From Erpobdella octoculata (Eukaryota; Annelida; Clitellata; Hirudinida; Erpobdellidae): 64,000 nt of DNA. The position numbers and the translations under genes are program-made. Every line of letters starts with the position of its first letter. Positions within the stretch are counted from its first letter, which is position 1. The notes under the pieces are model-generated. The model worked only from the letters and a program-made list of their open reading frames with translations, had not been told where the DNA came from and did not search any database. The stretch lies in assembly GCA_963978895.1 (NCBI GenBank), contig OZ022239.1:17083186-17147185 (forward strand), written 5' to 3'. Positions 10,466 to 20,966 of this stretch are shown here, piece after piece.

Positions 10466-13163
10466 TCGGTATTAACCTGACATCAACTGGTTACAGTTTT
10501 CTCATCCCAATAATAAAATCTACACGATATTCATGAATCTATTTAACGATCTAGGACTTCATCAATTTGTGTTCCAGCATACTCGTGGCGAGAGCACTCT
10601 TGACTTGATTCTTTCTACCGACCACATGTTTATTGCAAAAATAGATGTTGTTTGCCCAATAGCTACCAGCGACCACAATTTGATTGTATTCCGGACTAGC
10701 GACTCCGTCTCAACTACTGGTGCGTCTAATCAATATATCTACGATTTCAAACGAGCACGTTTTGAGGAAATGAATTACTATTTAAGTGACATCGACTGGA
10801 ATCAAGTTTTTCAATACTGCTTTGATGTGGAAAGCTGTTGGTCGATCTTTAAACAACAGTTGGACATGGCTATGACATATTTTGTTCCTCTGTGTATTAA
10901 AGGATCAAGGTCAAAAAAAGAAAAAACTCCGAAAATTCTTAGAATGATTTACAAGGCCAAGTTGTGGTTTTGGAAGAGATGGAAGGCTACTGATGCTTTG
11001 AAACACAAGGTTTGCTATGTCGAGTTTTCAAAGAAATGTTCTAAATTGGCCAAGGAAGTCCAAGTTACCACTGAGAGAAAACTTATCTTGGGGGGTAACA
11101 TTGGAACGTTTTACAGGTACGTCAGCAGTAAGCTATTTACTCATCCTCGTATTGGTAGCATTGATTCGGGAAATGGCAACTCTACATCTGACGCTACCGA
11201 AATTGCCAACATTTTCAATAACTATTTTGCAAGCGTGTTTACATTCGACAATGGCGTTAATCCCATGTTGGATCCTCGATCACCGAGCTCCTTGGAGGAC
11301 ATCTCCTTTACGCCGTCGACCGTTGTGAAAACGCTAAAATCTCTCAATAACTCATGTTCTCTTGGTCCAGATGGCATTCCGAACCTACTTTTGAAGAAAT
11401 GCGCTTCCAGTCTAGCAGCGCCTCTTTGTCATATTTTCCACACGTCTTTAAAATCTAAAATACTACCAAAAGAGTGGAAAGCAGCATTTATTCAACCCAT
11501 CCATAAAAAAGGTCCCTCCAGCAATCCTTCTAATTACCGACCCATTTCTCTTACTTGTACCTGTTGTCGCATTATGGAGAAAATAATTAATAAAACCATG
11601 CAACACTATTTAATTGAACACAATCTCATCTCTCGACACCAACATGGATTTTTACAGTCAAGGTCAACCAGTACCAATCTACTTGAATGTGTATCTGACT
11701 GGTCATTGTCAATGGAGAAACGCAGACGCACGGATATAATTTATTTTGATTTTCAAAAAGCCTTTGATTCCATTTCTCATTTCAAATTAAAGAGAAAGTT
11801 GGAAGCTTATGGAATAGCTGAAGATCTATTGGCATGGATCACTGACTTTTTAAAGGATCGCCGCCAGATGGTTCAGATAGACCGTAGCCTGTCTGAGCCA
11901 AGAGCTGTTACAAGCGGGGTTCCACAAGGCAGTGTTCTCGGTCCAACTCTGTTCCTGATCTATATTAACGATGTTACAGATAGTGTGGAGTTGGGATCGA
12001 TCTCAGTCAAACTATTTGCCGATGACATCAAACTGTATGCACCTGTCCAGCCTAATGCCAACAACTTACAGAAGGCAATTGACCACTTGCTGGTATGGAG
12101 CAAAGACTGGCAGTTGAACTTGGCACTGGAAAAATGTCTTGTTCTCTCTATTTTTGGTCCCGCAGGTGCAAAACTTAAATCTCCCATCTACACCATTGAC
12201 TCTTACCAACTAAAGAACGTTGATCATATCAGAGACCTAGGAGTGATTGTGGATGCTAGCCTGAGTTTCAAATATCACGTGGCAAATATCGTTCATGTTG
12301 CGTCTGTGAGATCGCGTCTCATCATTAAATCATTTACATCTAAAGATCCAGATTTGCTTAAGCAAGCCTTTTGCACATATGTTCGACCTCTTCTGGAGTA
12401 TTGCTCGCAGGTGTGGAATCCTCATCACCGATATCTTATATCGAAAGAATTCAAAAAAGATTTACCAAAGCGATCCCGGCTCTCAAGAACCTTCCGTATG
12501 CGGTGAGACTCAAAACTCTCAATCTCCCATCACTTGAACACCGAAGACTCATCAGTGATCTTTGTTTGTGCTACAGCTTTTTGAACGGTTTTATTGATTC
12601 CGACTTAAAACATAGTTTTCAGTTCTCCATGTATCATTCCACTAGGGGTCACCAGTTTAAGCTAAAATCTGTCTTTAATAGAGTTGATGTTACCAAATTT
12701 TTCTATACTAATCGTATTATTAATATATGGAACCAATTGCCTAGCGATATTGTCAGTTCAACCACTCTCAGTAGGTTTAAATGTCTCGTAGCGGAAGCCA
12801 ACCTATCAAACTTTCTCACATATAAATAGATATCTGATTGCTCTATTATTACTCCTTCTGTGACATCCTCATTTAAAAACTAGTATCTATCTGGTACCTA
12901 GATCTAAATACAAATATTTATCTGATTACCTTGTTGTTACTAATACATCTATTATGTATTAGTTAATATTCATATATAGTCATATAGTTTATATTTTGAA
13001 CACAACTTTTCTGTTTTACTTTTGCCTGGCTCGTCGCCTCACATCAGACGGTTTATTTTGTTTTGTTTTTCTTTAGTTTTTATTGTGTTCTGTCCGAACA
13101 GTATTAGTGGCCCTTTTGGTCCCTCTGTTCGTGTACCAATAAATAAATAAATAAATAAATAAA
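10465..13163 (+). pseudogene. Jockey/CR1-type LINE ORF2, 5'-truncated and frameshifted
   Basis: The frame at 10533-12506 begins in the endonuclease C-terminus; the motif PDINW is readable just upstream at 10476. LHQFVFQHTRGESTLDLIL and SDHNLIVF follow. The RT has GPDGIPNLLLKK, NYRPISLTC, FQKAFDSISH, GVPQGSVLGP and LFADDIKLY. The frame shifts near 12440 into a second frame ending at 12829 (TLNLPSLEHRRLISDL), the usual LINE C-terminal region. The 3' end is an AATA microsatellite tail (about 13138-13163). Most of the endonuclease is missing, so this is a dead copy, though fairly well kept. Confidence 0.9.
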
Positions 13164-13164
13164 C

Positions 13165-13440
13165 TTTTACATTTTTAGTTTTAGGGGTGAGCACATATTC
13201 ATTTTTTCCACCCCATATTTGAGGTCCTGGAAACCTAGTTATTAAAAATTGGTATAACGCAGTAATCTTTATTTCTTGAGTAGATACTAAATACTAATTT
13301 TGTCATCTGTAACACTTTCAGTTTTTGAGTAGCAGTTATTCTAAAAAAAACAAATAACCCTATTTTTCATCCCACATTTGACGTGCTGGAAACCAAAATT
13401 TTCAAGAAATGGTGAAACACGTATTTTATTTACTATTTAA
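13165..13440 (-). repeat. Dispersed repeat family B, right part
   Basis: TTTTTGAGTAGCAGTTATTC, then CCCACATTTGACGTGCTGG and GGAAACCAAAATTTTCAAG, are the reverse complement of units at 35600-36020. This is the other half of the repeat at 9995-10465. Confidence 0.8.
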
Positions 13441-14145
13441 AATAAGCACTGAAGGAGAGGGCCTGCAAAATTTGAAGTTTATTGCACATGTACCAATTAT
13501 GGATGACTCCTTGGAAGCAAATAAAATTTGTATATACATATTTCACTTTTTTAGAGAGTACCACACCTACATGTAGTCAATATTTACTTCTTTATAAGCT
13601 TTCAGTCAAAAGTCTATACTATTTCCCATATTTAAATTACTGAATTTCTTTAATTGTATCACTACACACACAAATAATGAAATTTTGCATCACACCAAAT
13701 AAAACTGTCAGACAAACCAAAAACTTTGACAAACAAAATGTTGCTTGATGAATGCCAAATAGAAAACTTCGAAACTCAGCTAGATTACACTTTAAGCATC
13801 GCAGTGAACTATGATCGAAGACATAAGTCCCACAACTAATCATTTAAATTTGCATTTAATATTAAAACTCCTGATTCAAAAACCAGATTTTACATGAAAA
13901 AAAATTATACAAAATTAAATCAATGTAAAACTGTGGTTTTCCGACTGATAAAATTTCTCTTACACACCACAACAACTTCTGAGTGCCTCCTATACAATCA
14001 ATACAGCAATTTTTCAGGCAATAAAAATGATAGACGCACACAAAGATATGGGCAAAGAAACACATTTTGGTACAAAAAAATTAGAACCACAGGAGAACAA
14101 ATTTGAATTTGTTTATATACTTTAATTGAACTAAAAAAAGTGCAT
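13441..14145. other. Non-coding stretch, possible 3' UTR of the PIAS-like gene
   Basis: No gene or repeat is recognised. It lies directly downstream (minus strand) of the PIAS-like stop codon, so part of it may be 3' UTR. This is inference from position only. Confidence 0.35.
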
Positions 14146-15645
14146 TCAATTTCGACGCAGCCAGAAGTCCAAGCTTCTCTGACCCCTGCAAGGAACAACT
14201 TCATCAACATCATCATCATCATCATCACTGTCTCCAGTAAGATCAATCATAGTTACAGAAGTATTCTTTTCTCTTCGTTTTGAAATTTGCTTGCCTTCTT
14301 GTAAAGATTCTCCAAGTACTATAGTGTCTCCAGAATCAGAAGAAGATGGAGAATCTGGGACATCAAAACATGTAACACTTTCACTTGGCATAACACAACT
14401 TTTTCCTTTAGAATTCAAAGACTTCCAGCTTCCATCTTCGAAAAACTGAATCTCGTTTGAGTCTTGCACTTTAGATAAAATATCAAGAAAAAGTCCATCA
14501 ATTACCAAGGTCTCAAACTTAGCAGGTTTATCGCAGATTGGACAAATCCATGTTGCCTTCTTTTCATTCATTTGAATAAATGTCTGGGCATCAAAACACT
14601 GAAGATGTTTACAGGCAGATGACCTGGCTGGAACATTCAAACGAACCTTCCCCAACGGGCAAACCAATGATATTTTCAAACAGGTTGTGGAAATTTCATT
14701 GTCCATGCTTGTTGCTAACTTTTCTTTTATTAGAGCTTTTGTAAGCTCAGCAGGACTCAAAGAATTGCTTTTGAGCTTTTTCAAAAGATCAACGCAACTG
14801 AGATGCTTTGAAAGTACGACTGTGAAGCAGCGACTGCAGCAGATATCGGGCATCCACCCAATAGTCACTGAATTAAGAGCTCCTGGTGTAAGATCACATG
14901 CGTGGGTGATGTCAATCGGCTGGGCAGGACGTTTCACTTCATTAAAACCAATGGTCGTTGTAGAGACAGGAAGCGTTATGGATTTCCCATTTACTGTAAT
15001 ACGAAGCATATTGGGCGTGTTGTCATCTTGGTCAATGTAAGCTATGTTCACACAAAACCTCAATACTACCTGAACTTTGTAATCGAGCATGCAGTCATTA
15101 ATCAATTCCTGAGATTCGGTTATGAGTTTGCAATGTTGTGATGACAAGTGAAACTGAAAACTCATATAACTAAACGAATTAAAGATCGCTGCAGAATTAC
15201 TCTTTAAAATTGATGGTTTAATTAGAACTTGAGTTTGATCATAAAATGGAAGGCTCTTAAACTTAATATTCGGACAATATTCATGCAAGTTGAGTTGGTC
15301 ATGTACTGGGTAAGAGCAACTTTTGGGTGAACTATTGTTGCTCATCACATCAGATGTATCCGTAGCCAGAGTCTGAAACGATGTTGATGCTTCTTCTACT
15401 GCAGGTGATTTTCTATCAGATTTTCTTTGTGGAAAATTCCTTTTTCCATGAATTTCTGAAATTCTAAAATTAAGTGATGTCTGTACTCCATTTTCTATAA
15501 GTTCATATACCCGATCAAGCAGTTCTGATTTTCTGCCAACTGCACTCCTATTGGCAAAAGATAGGAGCGAACGTAGTTCAGCGTTTCTAAAGTTTTTGAC
15601 GATGATTTTCAAATCTTCCTTTTTGCCCGATGATACTCTTCCCAT
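14146..15645 (-). CDS. PIAS-type E3 SUMO-protein ligase, intronless
   Basis: An intact 499-residue frame starts at ATG. Residues about 13-48 form a SAP DNA-binding domain (LRSLLSFANRSAVGRKSELL). Residues about 120-270 form a PINIT domain, with the signature read as PIDIT in QPIDITHACDL. Residues about 325-385 form the SP-RING: CPLGKVRLNVPARSSACKH, the C-H-C cluster around KHLQCFD, and WICPICDKP. An acidic tail holds a SUMO-interacting motif (TMIDLTGDSDDDDDD). PIAS proteins transfer SUMO from UBC9 to nuclear proteins and tune transcription. The length is close to PIAS4 and shorter than PIAS1-3. Animal PIAS genes are normally multi-exonic, so a single uninterrupted ORF may be a retrocopy, but no disabling change is seen and no poly(A) tract or target duplication was found. 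Confidence 0.9.
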   Translation of the reverse strand: MGRVSSGKKEDLKIIVKNFRNAELRSLLSFANRSAVGRKSELLDRVYELIENGVQTSLNFRISEIHGKRNFPQRKSDRKSPAVEEASTSFQTLATDTSDVMSNNSSPKSCSYPVHDQLNLHEYCPNIKFKSLPFYDQTQVLIKPSILKSNSAAIFNSFSYMSFQFHLSSQHCKLITESQELINDCMLDYKVQVVLRFCVNIAYIDQDDNTPNMLRITVNGKSITLPVSTTTIGFNEVKRPAQPIDITHACDLTPGALNSVTIGWMPDICCSRCFTVVLSKHLSCVDLLKKLKSNSLSPAELTKALIKEKLATSMDNEISTTCLKISLVCPLGKVRLNVPARSSACKHLQCFDAQTFIQMNEKKATWICPICDKPAKFETLVIDGLFLDILSKVQDSNEIQFFEDGSWKSLNSKGKSCVMPSESVTCFDVPDSPSSSDSGDTIVLGESLQEGKQISKRREKNTSVTMIDLTGDSDDDDDDVDEVVPCRGQRSLDFWLRRN

Positions 15646-15916
15646 TTTACTATTAGAACAAACAATTTAATGAAATTATTAAACCAATGCTTCTCCATTA
15701 ATCTCCATATACATTAGACAAAAACTGAAACAACAAAAGAAAACTACTACCTTTATAATATTATCAGCAAAACATCGCTTGGAGGGAATTATCATATTAT
15801 ATCCGCAGATAGATGAATAATAAAAACATAGACAACTAAGTGTTCAAATTAAAGCTTAAATGTGACACCAAATATATTGTATAAATCATCCAACTACAAA
15901 ATATAGGAATAGAGAA
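15646..15916. other. Stretch upstream of the PIAS-like gene, no gene recognised
   Basis: AT-rich sequence lies between the PIAS-like start codon and the hAT fragment. It would hold the promoter and 5' UTR if the gene is active. No core promoter element can be singled out. Confidence 0.4.
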
Positions 15917-16195
15917 TTAAACAAAATTGTCTAAAAACTTAGAAACCTCATCAAAACAAATAAAAATAATGCTAATAATAAAATAACTCTCACACAATTT
16001 TATGATCTGCTGCTTTAAATTTTTACCCGCAAAACTGCTGTAAACGGTAATTTGACGCATATTAGACAAAATGTCAATAATTTTTTCGACGTCAACTCGC
16101 TGAACCTCTTTTTGTAGAATAGCCAATACGGGCAAATCACTCAAACGTTCATCGCCACAGCGAGTTCGGATATAAGTTTTAACTCTTTTCCAGGC
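15917..16195 (-). pseudogene. ZMYM1-like hAT transposase, C-terminal end
   Basis: The minus frame reads KTYIRTRCGDERLSDLPVL and then QKEVQRVDVEKIIDIL. This corresponds to the last part of the hAT dimerisation region in ZMYM1/TTF-type transposases ('...R..GDERL..L..L......V....V...F'). The N-terminal part of what looks like the same gene is at 16790-17383 plus 19862-19918. The middle is missing, and the Helitron at 16306-16769 lies between. Confidence 0.65.
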
Positions 16196-16305
16196 CCGTC
16201 GAGAGGATGAACGGGGCCCGGGCCCGGGTCAATTCTCTCTGATGGGCCTCTTAGTTGTATTATTATTATTAATATAATTATTAATATTATTATTTTATTA
16301 TTATA

Positions 16306-16769
16306 CTAGCGGGGCACCCGGCGTTGCCCGTGGTTTTTAGAGGTTTTTCTAATGTTTGTCTCTCTCGCTTCCGTTTCCTTCTTCGCTTTCCCGTTCCCGT
16401 CGCGTTCCCGGTCGCTTTCCCGCTCCCGGTCGCTTTCCCGCTTCCGGTCGCTTTCCCGCTCTCGGTCGTATTCCAGCTCCCTGTCGCTTTCCCGCTCCCG
16501 GTTGCTTTCCCGTTCTCTTACCCTTTCCCGCTCTATCTTTCGCTCTCAGTTGGCTTCCCGTTTTCGCTCATTTATGTATGTATATGTATGTATATAGTTC
16601 CCGCTCACTCACCCGCTCCGCTCATTTTGTGACGGATTTCAAATTGTTTTTCTTTATATTTGATTCCCCTTGACTCTCAAGGTTGTGTGAAAATTTCATT
16701 ACGATCGGATGAATGGTGTAGCAATGCATAAAGGACATACATACAAACATTCATTTATATATATATAGA
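16306..16769 (-). mobile_element. Non-autonomous Helitron, both ends visible
   Basis: Read on the minus strand it starts TCTATATATATATAAATGAA and ends with a hairpin (GGGCA, loop, TGCCC) followed by CGCTAG. The flanks are A on the 5' side and T on the 3' side, the AT target expected for Helitrons. The interior has a GAAAGCGACCGGGAACGG-type 18-bp minisatellite (about 16378-16560). There is no Rep/helicase coding, so it is non-autonomous. Related 3' ends occur at 22693, 49230, 49848, 53777 and 63150. Confidence 0.85.
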
Positions 16770-16789
16770 TGTTCTGGAAGCCGGTCATG

Positions 16790-17383
16790 CATTTTTTCTA
16801 ACTTGGTCCATTGCCGCTGACCACCCGGGCCAGCACTAGAAGACAAATGTGATTTTGGTACTTGATGTCGCTGTCCAAATAAACGACAAGGAAAACAAAA
16901 CAGAGCTTGCTTTAACTCGCTCCATGCCAGATAATCACATGGGTTTTCTTCACCGAACTGAAACAGAAGGAGGAAATTTAATATTTTTTTGTCTTTTGGA
17001 AATATTTTTGTTTGTGGTGGGACTCCAGTGCAAACAGCTTTTTCTATCTTTTTCTCTGATATATCAAATTGGTAGAAGCTTAGTAGACCTAAGTCAAAAC
17101 CTTTCACAAGGTTATTTTGATTATTGGAGCTATGAATAACTCCGGGTTTATTTTTTCACTATTTATGGCCTGCAATAATGACTCGTCTTCGTTTGCTGCT
17201 TCACAATGTTGGACTTCAACTTCTAGAGACTCCACTTGGCATTTAGACAATTGAATGACATTGGTGTTGCTGATGTCAATAAATGAGGTACCTTGTTTGA
17301 GTGGTGTTGTAGAAGAGCCTAGCGGAGCACCTGATGGAGGCGAAAAAACTCTGATAGCTTAGGCAACTTAGATGCTTTGTCTT
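16790..17383 (-). pseudogene. ZMYM1-like hAT transposase, N-terminal part (TTF zinc finger)
   Basis: The minus frame 16751-17107 carries LKQALFCFPCRLFG, the TTF-type zinc finger seen in ZMYM1-like hAT transposases, after LLLFQFGEENPCDYLAW. Upstream, 17330-17383 reads KASKLPKLSEFF. This joins KRKTAIEAKD from 19862-19918 when the LTR element between them is ignored. Stops and frameshifts (for example near 17320) show decay. Confidence 0.78.
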
Positions 17384-17557
17384 TGTCAACTTGGGCAAGC
17401 CGCTTAACGATAAAACTCCAACTTCAACTTAAATATTAACTTCTTTATTATTAAATAAAAAATAAACTAAACGGAAAATGTAACTTCAATCCGAAAGTTC
17501 GCTTCAATACGAGATTTCACTTCAATTCGAAAGTTCGCTTCAATACGAGATTTCACT

Positions 17558-19255
17558 TCAACAGAAACGAGACGATCTCCTCTGCTCCAGGTCTAACTTT
17601 TTCAGAAGTTCTAACTTTTTCAAGAGTTCTTGAAGTTTCAGAGAAGACGAGGATCTCACCTCTTCCAGGTCAACTTCGAGCTTTCTAATCTGCTGTTTCA
17701 AACTGGAGTTGTTCTTCTCCAGATCCGAAGTCTTGATCTGGTCCGCCCGAAGAACGTCGGCAGTCCGCACGACGACCGAAGAAGCCGATTGACTGGTCGC
17801 CTTGTCTCCGGACACCTTTTCCGAAAGCGGTTTCAGTTCGGAAATCAACTTTTCCAGGGTCTGTATCTTTTTGTCCTTCTGAGACGAATCCTTATTGGCT
17901 TGTTTCGACTTCAGAGATATCTGATTCAATTCGTTCTCTAACACGGACTTCTTCTCGTTGAACAATTTCCTTTCCTTCTCGGAGGCCTTCAACCGTTCGG
18001 TCAACTCTCCGACTTCGCATTCCAACCGGAGAACTTTCTTCTGATGGTCAACCTTCAGTTCTTCCACGACACGGACCGAGTACTCTCTGAGACGACGCAG
18101 TTCGTTTTCCAGTTCCGCCTTGTGAGCTTTTCTCATTGCATCGAGTGCGGATTGAGTAGCAGGTGTTGAACTGGCGTCGTTACGAAATTGTCGTTTTGTA
18201 CCCACCATGGAACCGTTTTTTTCCATCCTATCACCAGTAACCAATGCAGCAGTATTTGTTATCTGGAAGCAGTTTCTTGACACGTGCCCAAATTTGCCGC
18301 AGTTCCAGCATCCGCTTCTACTTGTCTTGTCGTGGACTCTATTTGAAATTGTCGTCGACTTCGAAGAACCCCCACTGCCTCTGCACTCTGCCGCAAAATG
18401 TCCGACGCGCCCACAATTGAAACAGTTTTTTGATTTCTTGTAACTTTGTTCGCTGACTCCAGAAAGACTTTCTTCTCCGTGCGCATCCAAATACTGCCTT
18501 GCGAAATCACTTAGTTCCTGAAGATTTCGTGGAGCTCGTTCTTTCAGAAACAAGGCCATTTCTTTGGAGCAGCCATTCACATATTGCTCCATCACCAGAA
18601 GCATTGACAAACCCTCGTAGCTTTCTTCGGCTTCTGACAGCTCAACCCACCGCTGCAAGTAGCTCTGCAAACGAACTAAAAAAGAGTCGGGAGCCTCGTT
18701 CTTTTCGGGTCTCGCAGTTCTAAATTTTTTTATGAATCCGTCTTCTGTTAATTCATAGCGTCGTAACAGAGCTTTTTTTAAAACGTCGTAATTTCCAGCC
18801 TGGTCGGACGGCAACCTGGAATAAACTTCCAAAGCCTTTCCTTTCAGCAGGGATGACAAGAATATAGCCCATTCTGATTTTCTCCAGGATTGAATTTCAG
18901 CCACTCTTTCAAACCGAGACAAATACGCGTCCATGTCATCTTTCTCATCCTCAAAACATGGTAACTTGGGTCCTGATGCCACATGAGTTAGACCGACGGA
19001 ACTTGTCTGGTTGAGGCTGTTTTTCTTGATTTCCAACTCAAGCCTGGTTATTTCACGATCTTTGTCTTTTTGCTCATTTGCCATTCTTTCTCTTTCTAGT
19101 TCGATTCTGGTTCTATCCGCCTGCAGCTGTGCCTCTCTGTCTAAATTTCTTTGTGTCCTCTCTTCTGCCTGTTGCTCTTTAACAAACAACTGCAGTTCGG
19201 TATCTTTATACCCCAGACTTTCTCCAAGTTCTTTCAGTTTTTGAATACTGGTCAT
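17558..19255 (-). CDS. gag: Gag polyprotein with two zinc knuckles and coiled-coil tail
   Basis: This is an intact 565-residue frame. Residues 1-85 are charged and helical (KELGESLGYKDTELQLFVKE then E/R-rich). Residues about 95-265 are a SCAN-like capsid domain (DDMDAYLSRFERVAEIQSW, FLSSLLKGKALEVYSRL, LKKALLRRYEL). Two CCHC knuckles follow, CFNCGRVGHFAAEC and CWNCGKFGHVSRNC, at about 278-330. Residues about 365-560 form a long heptad-rich coiled coil (LENELRRLREYSVRVVEEL onward). In autonomous relatives protease and RT follow gag, so the coiled coil in that place is unusual. The product may package element RNA using enzymes supplied by a full-length relative; that is inference. Confidence 0.88.
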   Translation of the reverse strand: MTSIQKLKELGESLGYKDTELQLFVKEQQAEERTQRNLDREAQLQADRTRIELERERMANEQKDKDREITRLELEIKKNSLNQTSSVGLTHVASGPKLPCFEDEKDDMDAYLSRFERVAEIQSWRKSEWAIFLSSLLKGKALEVYSRLPSDQAGNYDVLKKALLRRYELTEDGFIKKFRTARPEKNEAPDSFLVRLQSYLQRWVELSEAEESYEGLSMLLVMEQYVNGCSKEMALFLKERAPRNLQELSDFARQYLDAHGEESLSGVSEQSYKKSKNCFNCGRVGHFAAECRGSGGSSKSTTISNRVHDKTSRSGCWNCGKFGHVSRNCFQITNTAALVTGDRMEKNGSMVGTKRQFRNDASSTPATQSALDAMRKAHKAELENELRRLREYSVRVVEELKVDHQKKVLRLECEVGELTERLKASEKERKLFNEKKSVLENELNQISLKSKQANKDSSQKDKKIQTLEKLISELKPLSEKVSGDKATSQSASSVVVRTADVLRADQIKTSDLEKNNSSLKQQIRKLEVDLEEVRSSSSLKLQELLKKLELLKKLDLEQRRSSRFC

Positions 19256-19368
19256 GACAAAACTTCTAACAGAAAACTCCGCAAAACAACTTCAAAACTA
19301 ACGTTACAGCTTCTTTATTTGCCCACGTCGACAAATTATTTTTCAAGTCTCGTCGGGGTCGCCAAAAT

Positions 19369-19861
19369 TGTCAACTTGGGCAAGCCGCTTAACGATAAAA
19401 CTCCAACTTCAACTTAAATATTAACTTCTTTATTATTAAATAAAAAATAAACTAAACGGAAAATGTAACTTCAATCCGAAAGTTCGCTTCAATACGAGAT
19501 TTCACTTCAATTCGAAAGTTCGCTTCAATACGAGATTTCACTTCAATTCGACAATTCAACACAATTCACTACAATTCGACAATTCAACACAATTCACTAC
19601 AATTCGACAATTCAACACAATTCACTACAATTCGACAATTCAACACAATTCACTACAATTCGAAAATTCACTAATTCACACCTAACTCGCGACAACCAAC
19701 TCTCTAAATCGCGCGCTAGCTACTAATATCCCACAACTCCTACAACTACCGGTGAACATTCATACTCCAGGTGAACATTCATACTCATATTCAAACAGCG
19801 AGCGCACACATAACACCTCCCATCCACCAACAATCACATACACAACATGTCTATCTTGACA
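19369..19861 (-). repeat. 5' LTR of the gag element
   Basis: It is bounded by TGTCAA...TTGACA in minus orientation. It contains about four copies of a 24-28 bp unit, CAATTCAACACAATTCACTA (19550-19670), and duplicated AAGTTCGCTTCAATACGAG segments. The solo LTR at 52187-52816 is the same family but diverged. Confidence 0.9.
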
Positions 19862-19918
19862 GTCTTTAGCCTCAATTGCTGTTTTTCTTTTCTCAGCACC
19901 GCTTCGACAACGCTTCAT
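19862..19918 (-). pseudogene. First exon piece of the ZMYM1-like hAT gene
   Basis: ATG at 19918 (minus) opens MKRCRSGAEKRKTAIEAKD, the basic start typical of ZMYM1-like hAT proteins. The frame is cut by the LTR element within AAAGAC. Confidence 0.7.
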
Positions 19919-20966
19919 AATCTGCAATACATAATGAAAGAGATTAAAAAAAGAGTCAAAGCGTCACTTACTATGAACAATCAACTAAATTTTTTTGTCT
20001 ATTAATTAGCCAGCTTAATAACATTAACTCTATGGTCCAATCTTTTTAAAATACAAATAGTTGTTACGTTACAAGCATTTTTAACTTCTGCTCCCCAAAG
20101 CGAATGCAGGAGCAAATTAGTCATTGCGAAATATTTGACCTTATTGATATTTTCAATTTCAAGTCCACAAACTATTTTGGAAAAATAATGTAACGTAACT
20201 GATTTAAAGTAATAAATAACAAGTTGAGCAAAAACTCTATGTAAATTATTTTATTTTTTGTCAATTATTTTTATAAAAGTTCAAACGACGACAAATAAAA
20301 AAAACCGTCACACTTACCCAATAATTTTCACAAAACCCAGACAAGTAACAAAATCGCCTGAAGTCGTCAACAAAGATTTACTAAATAACAATTTTTTAAT
20401 AATCTTGAGGAAAAAGTTCAAATCAATTTGTGACGACAAAGTTTATGTGAAGATAATGCAAAACATTACAGCTTAATGGATTTTATCATGTTTAATATTT
20501 GCTTTTTACACTTCGGCAAGAAAAGATATTAAGTTGACAAATAACGGTTGTATAACGGGGTGAAATTAAAATTTAGCCCTGTACGATCTTTTAAAGGGGC
20601 ATTATTTTAGACTCATCAAAGGTTCCGCGACTGGCTTGCTATTCCGACCTATGCTCAATTCCCAGCTGTGGATGGCCCTAAAACCAACGGGGGCCCAAGG
20701 CGACAGCCCCGCCAGCTCTCGACGGCCCTGCTTTTTTCCTGCAGCTAAACGTTCATTCGTTTTCTACCGAAGTGACAGGAAAATTAAAAACAAGATCTGC
20801 AAGGCGAATCATAATGCAAAATACATTTGGCATTTTTGCTAAGTGAAAACGCAAGTCTTCCAAATTAAGAATAGGATTTTGCAGTGAAGAAACGTACGAT
20901 TTGCAGTGCCAGCTTCAACTTCAACCACGAGAGGATCTATATCGAATGTTGGATTAAGCTTTGCAA
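19919..20966. other. AT-rich stretch, no gene recognised
   Basis: Probably includes the 5' flank of the broken hAT element. A short GC-rich piece near 20620-20720 (CAACGGGGGCCCAAGGCGAC) begins the GC-rich repeat region that follows. No convincing coding frame. Confidence 0.45.

Larger units (their letters stand above)
17384..19861 (-). mobile_element. Gag-bearing LTR retrotransposon, pol and 3' U3 deleted
   Basis: Flanked by a perfect 5-bp duplication GTCTT (17379-17383 and 19862-19866). On the minus strand the 5' LTR is 19369-19861 (TGTCAAGATAG ... CCAAGTTGACA). It is followed after 4 nt by an 18-nt primer site TGGCGACCCCGACGAGAC (19347-19364). The gag ORF follows, and its stop lies inside a truncated 3' LTR (17384-17562). 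That LTR copy looks identical to the matching part of the 5' LTR, implying recent insertion, but it lacks about 315 bases of its start. It belongs to the gypsy group by gag type. No protease, RT or integrase is present. Confidence 0.92.

Noticed and set aside
14687..15141. Plus-strand frames over the PIAS-like gene
   Set aside because: Antisense shadows of a well-supported minus-strand CDS.
18207..19417. Several plus-strand frames
   Set aside because: Shadows of the minus-strand gag ORF.
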